Virus record (IMG/VR): IMGVR_UViG_3300033816_000544
Span: 1 to 39,427 of that record
From: a virus
Reading direction: 5' to 3' (one strand)
DNA: 39,427 bases
Part shown: piece after piece, positions 37,656 to 39,427 of the stretch
Layout: every line of letters begins with the position of its first letter
Position numbering within the stretch: position 1 is the stretch's first letter
The notes under the pieces: generated by a model
What the model saw: only the letters and a program-made list of their open reading frames with translations
Told to the model about the DNA's origin: nothing
Databases searched by the model: none
Made by a program: the position numbers and the translations under genes

Positions 37656-38209
37656 TAGGAGTTGTTCACTAAGACGTAGGAAAGGGTTTTGGCGTTGTTG
37701 CGTTTCATTTCGGACTCGGTGAGAGAAATCAGACCTGACCAGCACGGCTCTGGGACCGTAGTGCAGCCTTCCGAGCTGGTAGACCTTTGCGATCCGCGAT
37801 GGATGTTTATTCCGAAAAATCCGGTCTCCTCTTGTCCGCCGTCGCGGACGACTGTGACCGGAGCGCTCTGCACCAGAGCGCGGTAAGGGTTGCCGCTCCG
37901 AATGCCATGGAGTCCGAGCTTGTAGGTCCAGACACCGGCCTTGAGGCTGGCGTAGCCCTTTCCGATCTTCGGGTTTTTGCCGTAGCGGCTGGGATCGACA
38001 TTGGCATTGAAGGTGGCGTAGACATCGCCTCCGCTGGACACAAGGATGAGGGCATCGTCATAAAGTCCGCGGTCGTTGAACTTGGTTGGCCCCATCTTGC
38101 TGTAGTATCCGCGCACACCAACAAGGCAGACCGGATCGACAACCTTGTGCTTCTTCAAAAGCTCAAGGGTCGCTTCCTTCTTCTGCTTGGGGCGGGCGCT
38201 GGGGATCAT
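37655..38209 (-). CDS. L,D-transpeptidase (YkuD)-like endolysin candidate
   Basis: 184 residues from the ATG at 38209, which shares the A of the previous TAA. His137 in GINIHRG and Ser146/Cys149 in SSEGCTTV fit the H...(S/T)-x-G-C catalytic order of YkuD-type enzymes. Such proteins in phages act on peptidoglycan. It has no signal peptide or membrane segment, so export would depend on a holin. It lies with two or three small membrane proteins and a lipoprotein, a lysis cassette. A structural tail-associated peptidase is the alternative. Confidence 0.7.
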   Translation of the reverse strand: MIPSARPKQKKEATLELLKKHKVVDPVCLVGVRGYYSKMGPTKFNDRGLYDDALILVSSGGDVYATFNANVDPSRYGKNPKIGKGYASLKAGVWTYKLGLHGIRSGNPYRALVQSAPVTVVRDGGQEETGFFGINIHRGSQRSTSSEGCTTVPEPCWSGLISLTESEMKRNNAKTLSYVLVNNS

Positions 38210-38553
38210 TACTTGCGAAGTTCAGCCGCGGCTTGTGCCACAGTTACAGGACCGACAAAGCCGTCGAGCTTGAGCTGCGTGCCTTGGTTGTAGGCGTTGA
38301 GGAGCTTTTGGATTTGCACGCCGTAGGCTTTGAGAATGTCCGCGGGGAGCTTGGTGACGGCGATGTCCAAGATGCCCCAGATGATTCCGGCGATGACGGC
38401 TTCGTTCACGCCTAGGGCGCGGATGTCCAAGCCGGACTTGGCGGCAATGTAAGTTAGCGCGGCAGCGGCGGCTGCCGTGACGAGCTTTTGCAGCAGCGGG
38501 CCTCCGCGTGAGAGGAGGAGTTTAACTAGTTGGCGTTCTACGAAGGATTTCAT
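38209..38553 (-). CDS. Small membrane protein of the lysis cassette
   Basis: 114 residues from the ATG at 38553, overlapping the lipoprotein stop (ATGA). Two hydrophobic segments lie at about 22-38 (LVTAAAAAALTYIAAKS) and 50-68 (NEAVIAGIIWGILDIAV), with a polar, partly basic C-terminus that ends GFVGPVTVAQAAAELRK. Holin or holin-like function is inferred from topology and place; an in-frame upstream start is discarded. Confidence 0.65.
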   Translation of the reverse strand: MKSFVERQLVKLLLSRGGPLLQKLVTAAAAAALTYIAAKSGLDIRALGVNEAVIAGIIWGILDIAVTKLPADILKAYGVQIQKLLNAYNQGTQLKLDGFVGPVTVAQAAAELRK

Positions 38554-38750
38554 TGTTCGGGCTTTTTCCATTCCTTGTAGGACTGGACGATGTTGTTGAT
38601 GTTGGGAACGTAGGTGACCATAATTTTGATGCTGCCCCAGTCGCCCGCTTGCGTCTTCTCGCCGTCCATCGGCGGCAGAGGAATGCTCACGCAACCACCA
38701 AGCATGAGCGTGGCGGCCAGCGTAAGGGCGAAACTCGGGCGGCACGTCAC
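38550..38750 (-). CDS. Small lipoprotein, o-spanin-like
   Basis: 66 residues from a GTG at 38750 that overlaps the upstream TGA (GTGA). The signal has a good lipobox (LMLGGC, Cys20), followed by a polar mature part of about 46 residues (SIPLPPMDGEKTQ and on). A short outer-membrane lipoprotein next to holin-like genes and an endolysin candidate fits an outer spanin, but no separate i-spanin is recognised. It points to a Gram-negative host. Confidence 0.65.
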   Translation of the reverse strand: MTCRPSFALTLAATLMLGGCVSIPLPPMDGEKTQAGDWGSIKIMVTYVPNINNIVQSYKEWKKPEQ

Positions 38751-38920
38751 AGGCGGGCGTTGTTGTCTTTCGCTTGGATCAATCCCCATCCGGCAAGCAC
38801 AGACGCCACGATGAGTCCGAGGTCCGGCAGGCTGTCGGTTGCAAGGTATTCCTTCGCTCCGGTCGCCAGCGCGATGAGGATGGTCAGGACGCCGATGGTG
38901 TTTGTTTTCCAGTTTCTCAT
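38747..38920 (-). CDS. Holin-like membrane protein
   Basis: 57 residues from the ATG at 38920 (AAGGAA before it), overlapping the upstream stop (ATGA). After MRNWKTN it has two hydrophobic parts (TIGVLTILIALATG, and LGLIVASVLAGWGLI) with a short polar turn between, and a charged C-terminus. This topology is common in small phage holins. Its stop is joined to the lipoprotein start. Confidence 0.65.
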   Translation of the reverse strand: MRNWKTNTIGVLTILIALATGAKEYLATDSLPDLGLIVASVLAGWGLIQAKDNNARL

Positions 38921-39129
38921 TTTGTTTCCTTCCGCTTCTTTTTGATGTCGTGGAGGACGCTGATGAGTGTCGCCACGCCGACACAAATACCGATGATGAG
39001 GCCAGCCACACGCAGGGTGGTTTCTAGGTGAGGGAGCATGCTGAATACGCTTGAGCCGATGCTTGTAGCCGTGCCGATCACGCCCTTCTCAGTGGTCGTG
39101 AAGTTATGATGAAAATACTGCAAGCTCAT
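38917..39129 (-). CDS. Holin-like membrane protein
   Basis: 70 residues from the ATG at 39129, with GAGGAG seven bases upstream; a TTG at 39144 adds 5 residues and has no such site. It has one clear transmembrane helix (VAGLIIGICVGVATLISVL), a weaker hydrophobic part before it, and a strongly basic tail (HDIKKKRKETK), as in small holins. It precedes the second holin-like gene. Confidence 0.65.
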   Translation of the reverse strand: MSLQYFHHNFTTTEKGVIGTATSIGSSVFSMLPHLETTLRVAGLIIGICVGVATLISVLHDIKKKRKETK

Positions 39130-39149
39130 CGCGCGGCTCCTCAATGGCG

Positions 39150-39407
39150 TTACTTCAAGTAGGCAAGCACGGCACCGGCGTGCAGTTTGATCTCGGTGAA
39201 GCTGCCCTCGATGGCGGTGCCGACCGGAAACGCATAGGCGCTGCCGCTGGTCGTGTTCGCCACGTTGGTCTGGTTGCCTGCGAGCGTGTGGAACTTGGTC
39301 GCGGCGTCGAGGCTTTCGACAACGCTGAATGTTCCGGTGACGGCCGTGGTGTCGGAGATGAGGCGGACGCCGTTGGCTTTGTTCGTTGTTCTGACGTTAG
39401 GGTTCAT
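39150..39407 (-). CDS. Small hypothetical protein after the fibre
   Basis: 85 residues starting MNPNVRTTNKANGVRLIS. Beta-rich and polar (GTFSVVESLDAATKFH, GSFTEIKLHAGAVLAYL). If the ends join, its ATG overlaps the tail-fibre stop as ATGA. No catalytic motif; a fibre-associated or minor structural protein is possible. Confidence 0.65.
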   Translation of the reverse strand: MNPNVRTTNKANGVRLISDTTAVTGTFSVVESLDAATKFHTLAGNQTNVANTTSGSAYAFPVGTAIEGSFTEIKLHAGAVLAYLK

Positions 39408-39427
39408 AGGATTAGTATTGGTTGACG

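Noticed and set aside
1-39427. Terminal direct repeats at the window ends
   Set aside because: First and last bases show no shared sequence; the ends look like a circular cut rather than a T7-type repeat.

Overview
The window reads as one whole tailed-phage (Caudoviricetes) genome of podovirus type. It has a large terminase, portal, scaffold, major capsid protein, decoration protein, tail nozzle-like protein, two tail-fibre proteins and very large internal-virion/polyvalent proteins. I see no tape-measure, tube or sheath genes and no host chromosomal genes. A tyrosine integrase, a truncated tRNA-Arg beside it (candidate attP) and an excisionase-like protein make it temperate. Small lipoproteins in the lysis region suggest a Gram-negative host. 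The host genus cannot be read from the sequence.

Layout. Only 20.3-25.7 kb is on the plus strand: small accessory genes ending in the integrase and a lipoprotein. Everything else is on the minus strand. Read downstream from about 20.16 kb, the minus strand holds HTH regulators, a wHTH initiator with iteron-like repeats inside its gene (18.1 kb), DnaB helicase, a Holliday-junction-resolvase-like nuclease, an SSB-like protein, a RecB/Cas4-like nuclease, a run of very small overlapping genes, a C5 DNA methyltransferase with an adjoining nuclease-like gene, a strong terminator, then terL, small genes, scaffold, capsid, decoration protein, portal and a tail fibre that runs off position 1. Transcription then re-enters at 39427: lysis cassette, tail protein, second fibre, internal virion proteins, and a 1829-residue protein that ends convergently against the integrase operon at 25.8 kb. 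The operon order makes sense only if the ends join, and joining them gives a stop-start overlap of the kind this genome uses everywhere. The window is therefore probably a circularly permuted complete genome.

Expression. Most minus-strand genes are joined by 1-4 base stop/start overlaps (ATGA, GTGA, TAATG). Many genes lack a clear Shine-Dalgarno and are preceded instead by AC-rich leaders built on AGCACACA. Several plus-strand genes share a different cassette: a GC-rich hairpin, an AC-rich spacer, then a GGAGACACA-type ribosome binding site.

Most interesting signals: a beta-sliding-clamp-like module inside the 1829-residue protein; a threefold FDPSQ/FEVV motif in the same protein; origin-type iterons read in two frames; a terminator abutting the terL start; the recurrent AC-rich leaders; a TGATGGCCGC repeat family confined to 22.6-25.4 kb; an attP-like 5' half of tRNA-Arg(UCU); and an integrase without a visible first catalytic arginine.
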